Shown: piece after piece, positions 22,131-32,520 of the stretch | How positions within the stretch are numbered: position 1 is the stretch's first letter | How the letters are laid out: every line of letters begins with the position of its first letter | From: Boswellia sacra | Lineage: Eukaryota > Streptophyta > Magnoliopsida > Sapindales > Burseraceae | Direction: 5' to 3' | NCBI GenBank assembly: GCA_013180625.2 | Contig: SNVD02004417.1 | Span: 1 to 64,000, forward strand | DNA: 64,000 nt | Notes under the pieces: generated by a model | The model's database searches: none | What the model was told of the DNA's origin: nothing | What the model saw: only the letters and a program-made list of their open reading frames with translations | Position numbers and translations under genes: made by a program

Positions 22131-22165
<35 letters not shown>
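21380..22165. repeat. Compound minisatellite with (TG)n tracts
   Basis: Seven copies of an AATAACAGAAATAAGCTCAA core, followed by CACATTGGAGGCTGAAAACT, are each followed by a TG run of 10-40 bases, some with CG-alternating stretches (GCGCGCGC). The unit is about 60-140 bases, depending on TG length. Long open frames on both strands here are meaningless His-Thr or Cys-Val repeats. Confidence 0.9.
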
Positions 22166-22166
<1 letters not shown>

Positions 22167-23389
22167 CGCTCAGCTCTCTTCCTCTTTCTCTCTTATTAAG
22201 TAAACAAATATTAGAAATTATCACAGACTCTGAACATTTCATGGCAGAAATCAGCTTTAACTCTTTTCAGCCCATTCAAACGTGTTGGTTACTTGCAAAC
22301 TCTCTCATCATTTCTTGACATAAATGAAGCTTTAACCCTTTTTTTTGGTGCTATAACCCAATTTTTTTACCGTGATAGACAAGCAATGCAAATAATTTCT
22401 AAAATGGATCCACTAGAACATACCTGAAGACATCATGGTGATAAATACTCTTCTTAATTGCCTATTGGGAAACACATGAAGCATTTATGGCGGGAAACAC
22501 ATGAAGCAACACATATGGGTATTAACATTCATATTCCAAACTATATTCTAAATTGGGCTCATTGGACATACCTTAAGACATCACGGTGATAAATGCTCTT
22601 CTTGATTGCATTTGAAAACCCATGAAGCAGTGGCTCGAAGCTCAAATGCCCACAACAGGTCCACCAATGCATTGACAAAGTTAAACACTGCATTGTCACT
22701 TCACAGGGTTTAGTTCTCTAGCCAATGGTCTGCCTAATAGCATCCAGTGGCATAGCTTATTTCATCAGAAGCCTAAAAACCAAAATCACTAAAGATAAAT
22801 CCATGGACAGGAAATAATGAGAAGAAAAAGAAAAGCAAAACCAAAACAATCTATCTTGGAGAGCATTGCCTCTTTCTGAAAGTAACCGTGAAGAACCTGA
22901 TTGTAAGATCAAACCCAGCATTTCGGAAAGCATTTACGAGGATAATCACTTCTCACATGAGAGCAGACAAACTTGTCGTTTTGATAATTAAAGCATGTCC
23001 TTATTCTTTAGTTCGATAAATATATGAAAAAGAATCCAATGTTATTTCTTTACAGAAGAAATTGTAACTATACTCCTGTAGAAAGACACTCAAGTAGATA
23101 TATATAATTACTGTCACTATAAATTTCTTAAAGCTTTTATACCCTTTGCTATTGCAGATCAGTTATCGGTGGCAGTATCTTAAGGTACCTTCCTTCTCTT
23201 GTGTTGTTGCATCACTTTCATTTCCTGCAAAACCAATAAAGAACTTTTGAAGGGTATTTAATGAAACATAAATATTTCGAAATTATTAGATAATACTAAA
23301 CAAGAGCTGTAATACATTCAGAAATTGATGTAACTTTACTCTCTTTCACCAAAATTCACTACAAACGACTACCCCTTTTAGCAATCAGA
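22166..23389. other. CACTA element 1 interior with a short duplicated segment
   Basis: Two related segments, about 22420-22500 and 22567-22640, share a block reading ACATACCT(G/T)AAGACATCA then a GGTGATAAAT(A/G)CTCTTCTT block. The minus strand of the second could be an exon ending at a GTATGT donor, encoding NFVNALVDLLWAFELRA, which I do not recognise. A possible 3' exon with a TTTGCAG acceptor lies at about 23180-23230, also on the minus strand. Confidence 0.4.
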
Positions 23390-25460
23390 GATATATACAA
23401 CAATTCAAGCCTATGATTTGGAGGATTCTTGTACCCTGTCCTTCAAAATATGTTCAATTTAAATCTACAGAAGGTTCTATAGAGAGTATTTCACAATTCC
23501 ATCTATACTGAATTTCAAGGTTGGATGCATTCAGATCAGTTTTGCACACAGTCGGTTTACTGAATTTGTTCAACCTCTAAGACTACGCTTGGTCATGTGA
23601 TCTCGTGTCAAACAGATTATGAAGTCTGGCAAACTCTTGGAAAGTTTTTTAAGATTCAGTGCAAAGAACAAATTAACGCAACTTTGTCATATCTTGAAAC
23701 TACACAAAAAGACTCATTAACAGTTGGTAATTGCATCTTACTTAATCATGAAAGAAATAATTAGAAGTAAACCGATTACAGATGAATATTTATTTCCTTG
23801 GAGTACTTGATTCCCAATTTGATGTATTTATTATAGGACTTACCTCAATGTGTGATGTTATATCATTTCAAGAAGAATAATTTATGATATCTCACGAAAT
23901 AATGAGATATGACTTTATCAATATGGTTCCTCTGCATCAGTGGATTTGCAAAGGGGGTTTCCTCTAATATTGCTGCCAAGAAGTGATCAGCAAGCTCAAA
24001 ACCTCAACAATTTTAGCATTATTTGAGCACAAAATTGAGTTAGTTTAGTGGAATTTACAGATATTCCAATTGGCTGCCCAAAGTAATTTTAAAATTACCA
24101 ATGTCTATTCTGCAGATATGGCTTTGATTCTTTGGACAGATCAGTTTCCTAATCGATAAGCTTGATAATGCCCTATCATTTGTGACAACAATCAATGAGA
24201 ACAATCAATTTGTACCTGAACAAACATAATAGAATTCTATCAATGAGAACAATCAATTTGTATCTGTAAAAACATAATAAAATTCTTAGTAAAAAGTAGA
24301 ATAAACTGATTCATACACCTTTCTCTTGTACTATCAAGTCTGACTGGCCGTCTGAAGCAGAGGAGAGCGGAGTACAAGTTTGCAATCTGAATATAGTATA
24401 TACTTATATTAGTTAAACATAATCACTCAGATACCAATTACACAATCAACATTGATAAGGAATGAATGAATTTGTTATATTGTATATCAATAGAGAAAGA
24501 ATTTCATAGGGAAAACAAGAGACAAAAGTTTCAGTATAAAGTAAAGAAAACACAGAAGAGAAGTAAATGATATGAGGAAGTAAATGACATATTCAGTAAA
24601 CTTGTGGAAAATTTAACCCTGCCAACATAGTTATTGTCATGAAATAGATCTGAACTTAAATACAGAAAAATGAAAACATTCATGAAAGAATACATGTTAA
24701 CAAAAAGCATATAGATTATAGTGATAATAAGAGTTATTAGACCTAGAATGTGGCTAATAATATATTTGAGACCAAAATCTTTCAGAAATGATAGAGAAGA
24801 CTAATCTTCAGATCCTGTGCGTATTTGTACACTCATCTTTCTGATGGCTATGAAACCAGATTCTGTCCTAAATATGTTGAATTTAAATCTACAAATGATT
24901 GTAAAGAGATTGTTAGACAATACCATCTCGGGCTTCAAGCTTGACTGCATTCATATTCTGTCATGCGAACAGGTGTCAAAGACCAAACTCTTTAAATAAT
25001 TTCTACCATTGCGTCTAAAGCACAAAAAATGCAGCTTCTTCATCTCCTTCAATCTCCAAAGAAAGACTCACTAGCAGTTGGTAAAAACAAATTAATTATA
25101 GATTAAAGAACTAGCTGATACAACTGTCAGCTACATGTAAATGTATAACAGATAAGGAACTATTTCTTTGCACCTTTTGAAGGACTTGTTTCTGAATTTG
25201 ATGCTTTTTGTTGTATAACTTACCTAAAAATGTGATGTTTTTTTTCTCCCAAGAAGTAATCAAGAAGCTCAAACCTCACCATTTTCTGCATTCTTTGAGC
25301 TCAATGTCGGATTACTTGACAAATATTTTAATTTCTTCCCAAAAAGTAATTTTAAATTGAAAAATTACCAATGTTTATACCGAAGACATGGCTTTGGTTC
25401 TCTCTACTAAGCAGCTTCTAATCAATAAGTTGATATTGCTCTATCATTTGCCACAACATA
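23390..25460. repeat. Direct segmental duplication inside CACTA element 1
   Basis: About 23390-24200 and 24820-25460 share a series of blocks in the same order: TTCAATTTAAATCTACA / TTGAATTTAAATCTACA, a CATTCAGAT / CATTCATAT block, AATGTGTGATG / AATGTGATG, AAGTAATTTTAAA, then ACCAATGT and ATGGCTTTG. Copies are diverged, with several insertions. No protein is recognised in either. Confidence 0.6.
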
Positions 25461-27270
25461 AATAACATTAGGGAGAAGCGACTATCAAATACACCATAGC
25501 TTCAGTTGCATATTAAGGAACCAAATTTTAAGAAGATTTTAGATTGATGATCTGAAAATAGTTTATATGTACAGAAATTCAGTCTAAACAAGCGTTAACC
25601 AAATTTTTAAGAAATTGAGGAAAATGTTGAGAATATTGCTAACTTCACATACCTGGTCATTGAAGAAGTGTTTCACTTCATTTTTGTCTGGGTGTCACTT
25701 GCTCTCCAAAGTCAAAGGTCTAGATTTCTGGACATCCATATATCCTAAATGTCAACAAAATGGGAATCCAATAGCATACAACGTCTGAGATAAAATTGAG
25801 TGAAGTTGTCTAGTTATCAAAAAGGGAATGCTAAGTCACCCAAAATTCACTGCAAACAAGAAGCATTGAATTTAAAAGATTAAATCACTTGGAATATAGG
25901 AATTCCTTGTTATTAGGATTTAGTTAAGGCTTAAATCACCTTTTTTGCATATGTGCACAGTGCACGTGTGGGTGTCCACTGCATCGGCATTTTGGCTGGG
26001 CCTGTAGAATTGTCCATGTTGTTTCTCCTGTACTGTATGCACTTCAAGCAATAGCAAGTTTCCCTGTCTTTATACTATCTTTACATCTTGGCTTCAACCT
26101 TAACTTCAAGCAAGTTTAAAGCAACAAATGGAAAAGCATGATGACACATACAGATTTATATATATAGAATTCAAATAAACTATTAAAATTATAGGATGAT
26201 TAAAAAGAAAAAGAAAAAGAAAAGAAAAGACAAGAAAATAAAAGAGCAACTTCCAGGATGTACCTTATAGTTTCATATGAACAAAAAATTCTTATGCATC
26301 AGAATTCTATTGACAGACCGCTAAGTATTACCACAGTAATCTAGGCATGATCAACTAACCTTGGCACAATAAACTAAACAACTCTCAATAAAAAAGGGTA
26401 ATTGTGATATTACTGGGACAAAAACCATGTCACATTTATTTTTTGGTTTGCCCACATGAATCTCTTTTGCCATTTACCCAACAAGAAAATGCTTGAAAAG
26501 CAACTAAATTTAGCATTTCATTCTTCAAATCTATCATCATATTGTTCGATCTTCTACTTGAACCACCTAGTTGTGCAGTATATCAGTGTAAAGTGGCACA
26601 CACAACAACCAATATATAGAAGAAATTGGAACACATCTGAAAAACCTTGGACCAAAAAAATGTTAAGAGTCAGATGAACATATTTCATTGCATTAAGTAA
26701 TTCGATCTGCTGAATGACTCAAGATTAATGTACCAATTAACATGCTTATCATGAATCATAGCTTTTACTATATATTTTGGGTAAACATGCTGAACATGAA
26801 TCATAGTTTTACATTGACAACAGTTATAAGCTGTTAAGTCTAACAACTTAAAATTTTTAACCTACTGGTAACTTCAATTCTCCATCACATAAAATGCAGC
26901 TCCCAAGGAAAAGTTTAAATCATTACCACTTTCTTTCAGTCAGTAATAAGAGTTCAAGCATACTACACTGACTAGTCCTAATGATCCCAATTCACTAAAC
27001 TCCTCATCAAATAGACTTATCTAACCGATGTATATACATTTGGTGAGAGTCACCAGTATAGCGGCAAAAACAAGCTAAAGCTTATTGAGCTTTATTTGCG
27101 ACTCATCTTCTCGTTAAACTCAACCCAACAAAGCCTCAGACTTAAATACTTGGATTTCACTATGTGGAAGATTTTTACATGGCAGAAAACCAAGCTCAGT
27201 GGTCCCAGCAACCTAGTCATTATGATACACCCACATCAAAAAAGAAAACAAAATAAGAGTTGTTTCAATC
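25461..27270. other. CACTA element 1 interior, no recognised gene
   Basis: AT-rich. A short stretch at 26030-26090 (CAAGCAATAGCAAG, CCCTGTCTTTATACTAT) is repeated in reverse complement at about 27890-27975, so two segments of this interior share ancestry. No coding frame is supported. Confidence 0.4.
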
Positions 27271-27274
27271 ATTC

Positions 27275-27845
27275 TTACTTCTTATTAATCTTATCAAACT
27301 CGGCCATAAGAAGAGCCATTCCTTTCTTATCATTCCTCATAAGAGGCTTTTTAATTTCATTTTCATCTTTCTCCAAGGCATCCATCATCATAGCCTCTGC
27401 ACCAAGCTCATCAGTGAGGCCTCTCCTGAACCAAAGAAAGAAAAACACAAAATATATTTATACATGAATGGCTTAAAATTTCAATTAAGAACTACTCAGA
27501 ATTGACAATAAATGCATAAATAATCAGCTCATTGATGATTCATCTAAAGCAGAACCCATGTAATTAAACCTAATATTGCTTCAAGAAGAATAATCGAAAA
27601 ATAACTGACAGAAAAGGAATCTTTGCAGGCAAGCATGCAAAGGAATTAAATGATCATTGTCAACAATGTACAAGTAATAACGGATGGTAACAATAAAGAC
27701 ACATATGAGCAGAAAGCTTCAATTTCAACACTAGGCACAGCTGAAACAGGGAAGCCAACTAGCCAGAAGAAGAAAAAGAAGAAACTATACCTGATCCTTA
27801 TTTCCTTTAACGTCAACAGATATGTTCGAGCATCTGGAATTCCTT
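27275..27845 (-). pseudogene. ATP synthase 24-kDa subunit (MGP1-like) gene fragment captured by CACTA element 1
   Basis: Two exons are read on the minus strand. Exon a (27845-27791) gives GIPDARTYLLTLKEIRI and ends at a GTATAG donor. Exon b (27425-27275), after a TTCAG acceptor, gives RGLTDELGAEAMMMDALEK, then MRNDKKGMALLMAEFDKINK. Joined at the shared codon the frame is continuous, and it closely resembles the plant mitochondrial F1F0-ATP synthase 24-kDa subunit (Arabidopsis MGP1), recalled from memory. The frame stops at TAA 27275-27277, which overlaps a GTAAGA donor, so the original gene continued. Presence of the intron shows capture from genomic DNA, not from mRNA. It is far too short to make the subunit. 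Confidence 0.78.
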
Positions 27846-28261
27846 CTGTTCGGGTTTGAATGGTATGTCAACAGAAACTTGCTATTGCTATTGCTATTGC
27901 CTGTACTGTTGCTTGAAGTTGCGTATCTTTGCTATTCCTGCAATAGCAAAGGTAGTATAAAGACAGGGAAATATTAGCCGTAATCCATTTAAAACAATCA
28001 CATGAAAAACTATATTCATTCAATCGTACCACTATATTCATTCAATTAACATGTAATCAAATCTCGATCAATCGTAACACTCAATTTTTATTTTTTTTTT
28101 CTTTTAACGGATAGACAATGCTAATAAAAATACATAAAATTGATATAATCATGCCTTTTTGTACATGACAAAAATTTTATCAAAACAAGAAAACAAATTA
28201 ATTTGATTCTCCTGACAATTTTCTTACAGAACAAGCCACCACCTGCACCCATTGCTTTAAT

Positions 28262-28618
28262 CTAGTCTTCACCGTCACCAGGATCTTCACCGTCTCCCGT
28301 CATTGTCTCGGGAGAGTCGGGTTCAAACCTGAAACCCAAATCAATCGACCCTCTCAGCTCCTCCAAGTCGTCATTCGTTCCGCTCATGCTCTTGCTGCGC
28401 TAGTGGCGGGGGCGGGCCGTTTGGTAATTTCCCTTCCGCTGCTGCCATGCCTCATCCTGGTACTCGTCGAGGGCAGAGGACCTCTGCCCGTAAAGCAACC
28501 GCGACGGGGGCGGTAGAGATAGGATCTTAGATTTCGTCATTTGCCCTGCACCGCCGCCGTGCGCTGTGGCCGTCGTCTTGGGGGTGGCGATGGAAGGGAG
28601 CTTTGAGGGGTTGGTCAT
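28262..28618 (-). pseudogene. DUF1685-like gene 5' fragment captured by CACTA element 1
   Basis: This is a GC-rich island unlike its surroundings. From the ATG at 28618 the minus-strand frame gives MTNPSKLPSIATPKTTATAH and a SRLLYGQRSSALDEYQDEAW segment, then a TAG at about 28400. It continues in the same frame as SKSMSGTNDDLEELRGSIDL followed by GFRFEPDSPET. The DDLEELRGSIDLGFRFEPDSP run matches the conserved start of plant DUF1685 proteins (function unknown). After SPET the similarity ends, and the frame closes at 28262-28264. It is the first exon of the element's minus-strand cargo, nearest to the right terminus. Confidence 0.7.
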
Positions 28619-28711
28619 CTGGAAAGCAAAATCACTGCAAAGGATTTCTACAGAGGGTAAGTAGAGTAAAGGAAGGTTTGTATGAGAGACGGCTAGGGTT
28701 ATTCATTTTCA

Positions 28712-28719
28712 TTATATAG
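28712..28719 (-). promoter_or_regulatory. Candidate TATA box upstream of the CACTA cargo
   Basis: The minus strand reads CTATATAA about 95 bases before the ATG of the DUF1685-like fragment. Pyrimidine-rich CTCTCATAC/CTCTACTTACC sequence follows, as is usual at plant transcription starts. It could be the captured gene's own promoter. No direct evidence of activity. Confidence 0.35.
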
Positions 28720-29032
28720 TTTATTAAATTTCCAGAAAATCCCCATCTATTAAGACTTATCAATATTATCCCTATAAATTACATAAGAATCCATACATTC
28801 TATAAATTTTCAAATATATGATATACTATATATTATATACTGTATATACTTGTCTACATATTTGGCACTACCTAAAAATGTGAGAAATATATAATATAGT
28901 CAAAACAATGAGTGACAAATATGAACAAAATGTAGGTTTGACTTTTATATTAATGTTATATTTATCACTTTTTAAAAAAATGCCAAATAAAAAAAATACA
29001 ATGTGACAAATATATGAAAAATTCTTGTAGTG

Positions 29033-30060
29033 GCGATTTGCTTTGCCCCTACCTTAGTATAGGACTCAGCTTCTATCTATTTGGTGAAGTAATCGATCGC
29101 CACCACCCCATATCGATGTCCATTAGAGGCCGACGACCTTATTTCGTCTATAATATTGATGCCCCATGCAGCAAAGGGTCATATTGCAGTTATCCCTTAT
29201 AGCTCCAAGGGTAGTTGATGGATCAAGTTTCCATTAATCTAGCACTGGTGACACTTCTTCATAAATCAAACACAATCTATCTCCATAGTTAGCCAGTAAA
29301 ATCCTTGCCTCATGATCTTTTCTGTAAGCACTAGCCTGTCATGTGTGGCCCACACACACCACTATGGATTTCTTCTATAAGTCTCCTTGCTTCTTTCTCA
29401 TCCACACACCTCAGTTGCCTCCCTTTCAGCATTCTCTTGTACATCATCCCTTGATGACAAGTAAATTATTGGGCCAGCTTACGTAACATAGCCATATCCT
29501 TCTCGTTGGCCTGCTCAGGCAAACTCCTCTCTTCTAGGTATTTCTTTAAGTCATAGAACCAGGGCTTCTCTTCCACTACGATCTCTGTTACATAAGGTTC
29601 CATATAACAAGGACCCCATGCTTGTGATACAACTATTGGTCTCACCAATAATTCTTACGTGCTTGCCTATATTGATGCCAACGAAGCCTATGCGTCAACC
29701 ATTTGATTCTCACTTCTAGGAAGATAGGTGAAGGTACACTGCTTGAACCTCCCAATCAGTCTTCTGATCTGTTTAAGGCAGGGTTTTAGCTTCCCTTCTT
29801 ATGAATCCCAATCTTTATTGGCTTGAGGGATGACTAGTATTCAATCTCCCATTACTTCCACTTCATCAATGCCATTGGAGATCACAATCTCCAGACCAAA
29901 GGCACAAGCTTCATATTCGACCATATTGTTGGTGACTTTGTAGTCCAATTTTTTGGCAAATAGGATGACTTCTTCAATCGACGATACCAGAATACTCCCA
30001 TTCTGGCACCATTGTGATTAACAACTCCATCAAAGAACATTCTCCATCCCACTACCTAGA
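29033..30060 (-). pseudogene. E1 second RNase H and integrase N-terminal part
   Basis: On the minus strand, from 30060: a WRMFFDGVVNHNGAR motif, then in another frame NNMVEYEACAFGLEI and VEVMGD. These are the D...E...D motifs of the extra archaeal-type RNase H typical of Tat elements. The integrase follows: EIHSGVCGPHMTG and CHQC (its HHCC zinc site, about 29380-29240) and the first catalytic region VAIDYFTK (about 29080-29105), followed by a TAG where Trp is usual. The frame runs into the CACTA insertion at 29033 and resumes at 19140. Several frameshifts are present (near 29990, 29650 and 29200). Confidence 0.78.
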
Positions 30061-30063
30061 TTA

Positions 30064-31640
30064 CCCCTAGATGTTCATCTGGGAACTCTAACTCCCATGG
30101 TTCATTATCATCAACAAGTTCATAGCCAAGAATTTTGTTACTATTCTTCCTTTCTCCACCTTCTTAGTGACATACTCAATGTCGAATTCTGATAACTGTA
30201 CCAACCATCTCACTAGTTTCCCCACCAATGCTAGTGTCTCATAAAGATACTTCATCAAATCCTCCTTTGAGATAACATTAATTTTGTAAGACTGAAAATA
30301 GTGTCTCAATTTCTTTTAAAGCCAAACCATGGCAAAACACATTTTCTTTACAAAGTTATACTTCATTTCGTAGGGTAGTAACTTCTTACTGAGATAATAG
30401 TTGGTGTGCTCTACACTCTTCTTGTCTTCTTGTGCCAACATAGCACCAATGGCCTCCTTTTCGAGAGCTAAGCAAAGAATTAAATTCTTCCTAGGTTTTT
30501 GCAGTCTCAAAATCGGTGGGTTTTGCAAGTACTTCCTAATCCTTTTGAATGCCTCTTGGCATAGATCATTCCATTCTACTAGTTGATTCTTCTTTAAAAT
30601 CCTAAAAATTGTTACACAAACAGTTATCAATTTAGAGATGAATCGACTGATACACTGGATCTTCCCACGAAACCTTCGAACTTCTTTTTCAATCTTAGGC
30701 AATGGGATCTCCGTAATGGCTTTCACCTTATCTGGATCCACTTTTATCCCTTTCCTTCCAATTACAAGCCCCAGCAACTTCTCCGAGGTAACTCCGAAGA
30801 CACACTTTTTTAGTTTAGCGGCAGCTTGTATTTTTTCACCATTTCCAGGAATCTGTCTAAAGCTCCAAAGTGACCCTCTCAAGTCTTGGACTTCACCATC
30901 ATGTCATCCACATAAACTTCTATCTCCTTATGCATCATATTGTGCAATAACGTAGTCTTCATCATGCCTTAATTGGCCATCATTATCTGATTGTATCCAG
31001 AAAACCCATCCACAAAGATAACATCATACTGGCAATAGCGCTATCTACCAACACATTGATATGAGGCAAAGGAAAATCATCCTTTGGTGAGGCCTTATTC
31101 AAGTCTCAGTAATCCACACATATTCGAACCCTTCCATCCTTTTTTGATACTGGCACAATGTTGGCTAACCATCCCGGATACTTCGCCACTTCTAGAAACT
31201 TGGCTTCAATTTGTTTAGAGACATCCTCTTTGATTTTATGAGCCCACTTTAGGTCATTCTTCTTAACCACTGCTTAACCGGTTTCACATGTAGGTAAGTT
31301 AGAATTGAGTGCTTAGCGATGCTTCTCTCGATTCTGGGCATGTCGTCATAGGACCAAGCAAAGACTTCTTCATGTTTCTTTAATAATTTTTCAAATTTCT
31401 CTCTCTCTTCAGGAGTTGTATCAAGCGCAATGCATATGTTCTTAGGTTTTTCGATTGTACCAAGATTAATGTCATGAGTTTAAATCGTATGGATTTCAAA
31501 TATGCTAGTGAAATGCAAATTATTATGCACAACACCATTAGGAAAGGCATCAAACAAGTAAGCAAAATTATTCTTCGTTGCATTAAACTTTGAAACATAA
31601 ACAATGTGCTCTTCTTCTAAGAGGTTGGGTACAAACATAT
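30064..31640 (-). pseudogene. E1 reverse transcriptase and RNase H
   Basis: The minus-strand pieces read: EVFAWSYDDMPRIERSIAKH (RT start, about 31340-31380, frame-disrupted upstream), DGFSGYNQIMMA (about 30985-31020), IEVYVDDMMVKS (catalytic YVDD, about 30896-30930), FGVTSEKLLGLVIGRKGIKV (about 30760-30820), the connection domain, then ILCLALEKEAIGAMLAQED and YYLSKKLLPYE of the Ty3-type RNase H. About 40 residues between GYNQI and YVDD are missing, including the usual PFGL segment, so the RT is inactive even apart from its stops. It lies between protease (31960-32520) and the second RNase H. Confidence 0.85.
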
Positions 31641-31959
31641 CTTCATACGATACACTTTTAATTCCTTCCTCGATGAAAGCAGCAAGGTCGACAGATGGAT
31701 CCGTTGCCGGTGCTTGTTCTTGAGGCTTCTCCTCTTTAATGGTTATCTTCTCCATCTCTCCTGCCAAGTCATCCGTCTTGGAGACTCCTACCTAAAGGAT
31801 ATCTCTGAAGATCTACAATTAGGGCTTTAACATTCCCTTGAAAACCTATGGTTCAGCAGCTCCTACATACTTCGTATCTTGGGCCTTGACAAATTTGATG
31901 AATTTTCCTTTCTTGGGCTCAACATCTTCTTCTTCCTTTCAAATTCATAGCCCAACCCT

Positions 31960-32520
31960 TTTCTAGAGGTCTAACCTTTGAAGTCTAGAAAAGATGATAG
32001 GCCACGTCCATTTCTCCCAAGTCCAGTTCCTAGCATGTACCCTTCTTTCTTCATTATTCTAGCAATCATTGGGCTGATTTCGTCAGTCATAGCTACTTGA
32101 AAACCACCCATGTAAGGTATTTCTCCAACCTTCACACTCAAAGCAGCCGGTGCAATTGTTGAGGCTACATGAATGGTTACAATCTCCCCATCCATGTTGA
32201 ATCAGATTTTTTGATGCAAGGTGGAAGGAACTCCACCAAGTGGATGGAACCATGCTTGTCCCAACAAGGCAGCAAATGTGACCGGAATGTCAAGCACTGT
32301 GAATCCTGTCATAACTTTGATGGGTCTAGTCTTCACTAAAGCTTTGAAGATTCCTATGGCATTTCTCTTTGAATCATCATAAACCCTGATCACCATCTCA
32401 CAAGGCCTAAGCTCATCTTCACTGACTCCGTACTTGTGCAATATCTTCATAGGCACAATATTGATGGCGGACCTATCATCCGCCATGATACAAGGAGACG
32501 TTTTTCCACCAAATCTCTGC
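31960..32520 (-). pseudogene. E1 protease with G-patch-like extension
   Basis: On the minus strand, 32486 onward: DDRSAINIVPM, the retropepsin active-site region with the usual Gly after the catalytic Asp replaced by Arg. Then PCEMVIRVYDDSKR, FTVLDIPVTFAALLGQAWFH and VPSTLHQKI, a stop at 32202, FNMDGEIVTIH, and VKVGEIPYMGGFQVAM. The last part, ARIMKKEGYMLGTGLGRNGR (about 32085-32010), has the G-Y-x-x-G-x-G-L-G pattern of a G-patch, a short motif that in other proteins binds RNA or helicases. Some animal betaretroviruses also carry one after the protease. This copy ends at a TAG near 31971. Confidence 0.75.

Larger units (their letters stand above)
19141..29032. mobile_element. CACTA (En/Spm-type) element 1, non-autonomous, with captured host exons
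   Basis: It starts CACTACAAGAAAAAATGCC and ends AAATTCTTGTAGTG, the classical CACTA inverted ends, and is flanked by a perfect 3-base duplication GCG (19138-19140 and 29033-29035). Removing the element and one GCG rejoins the integrase frame. It is 9892 bases long. No transposase is recognisable. Instead it holds, all on the minus strand, fragments resembling DUF1685, ATP synthase 24-kDa subunit and RCD1/SRO genes, and a TG-rich minisatellite. It must have been moved by transposase from a related element. Confidence 0.92.

Noticed and set aside
21534..22318. His-Thr and Cys-Val repeat proteins
   Set aside because: They are frames through (TG)n repeats.
27096..27505. Plus-strand open frames of 81-123 codons
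   Set aside because: They are shadows of the minus-strand ATP synthase exon and its intron.
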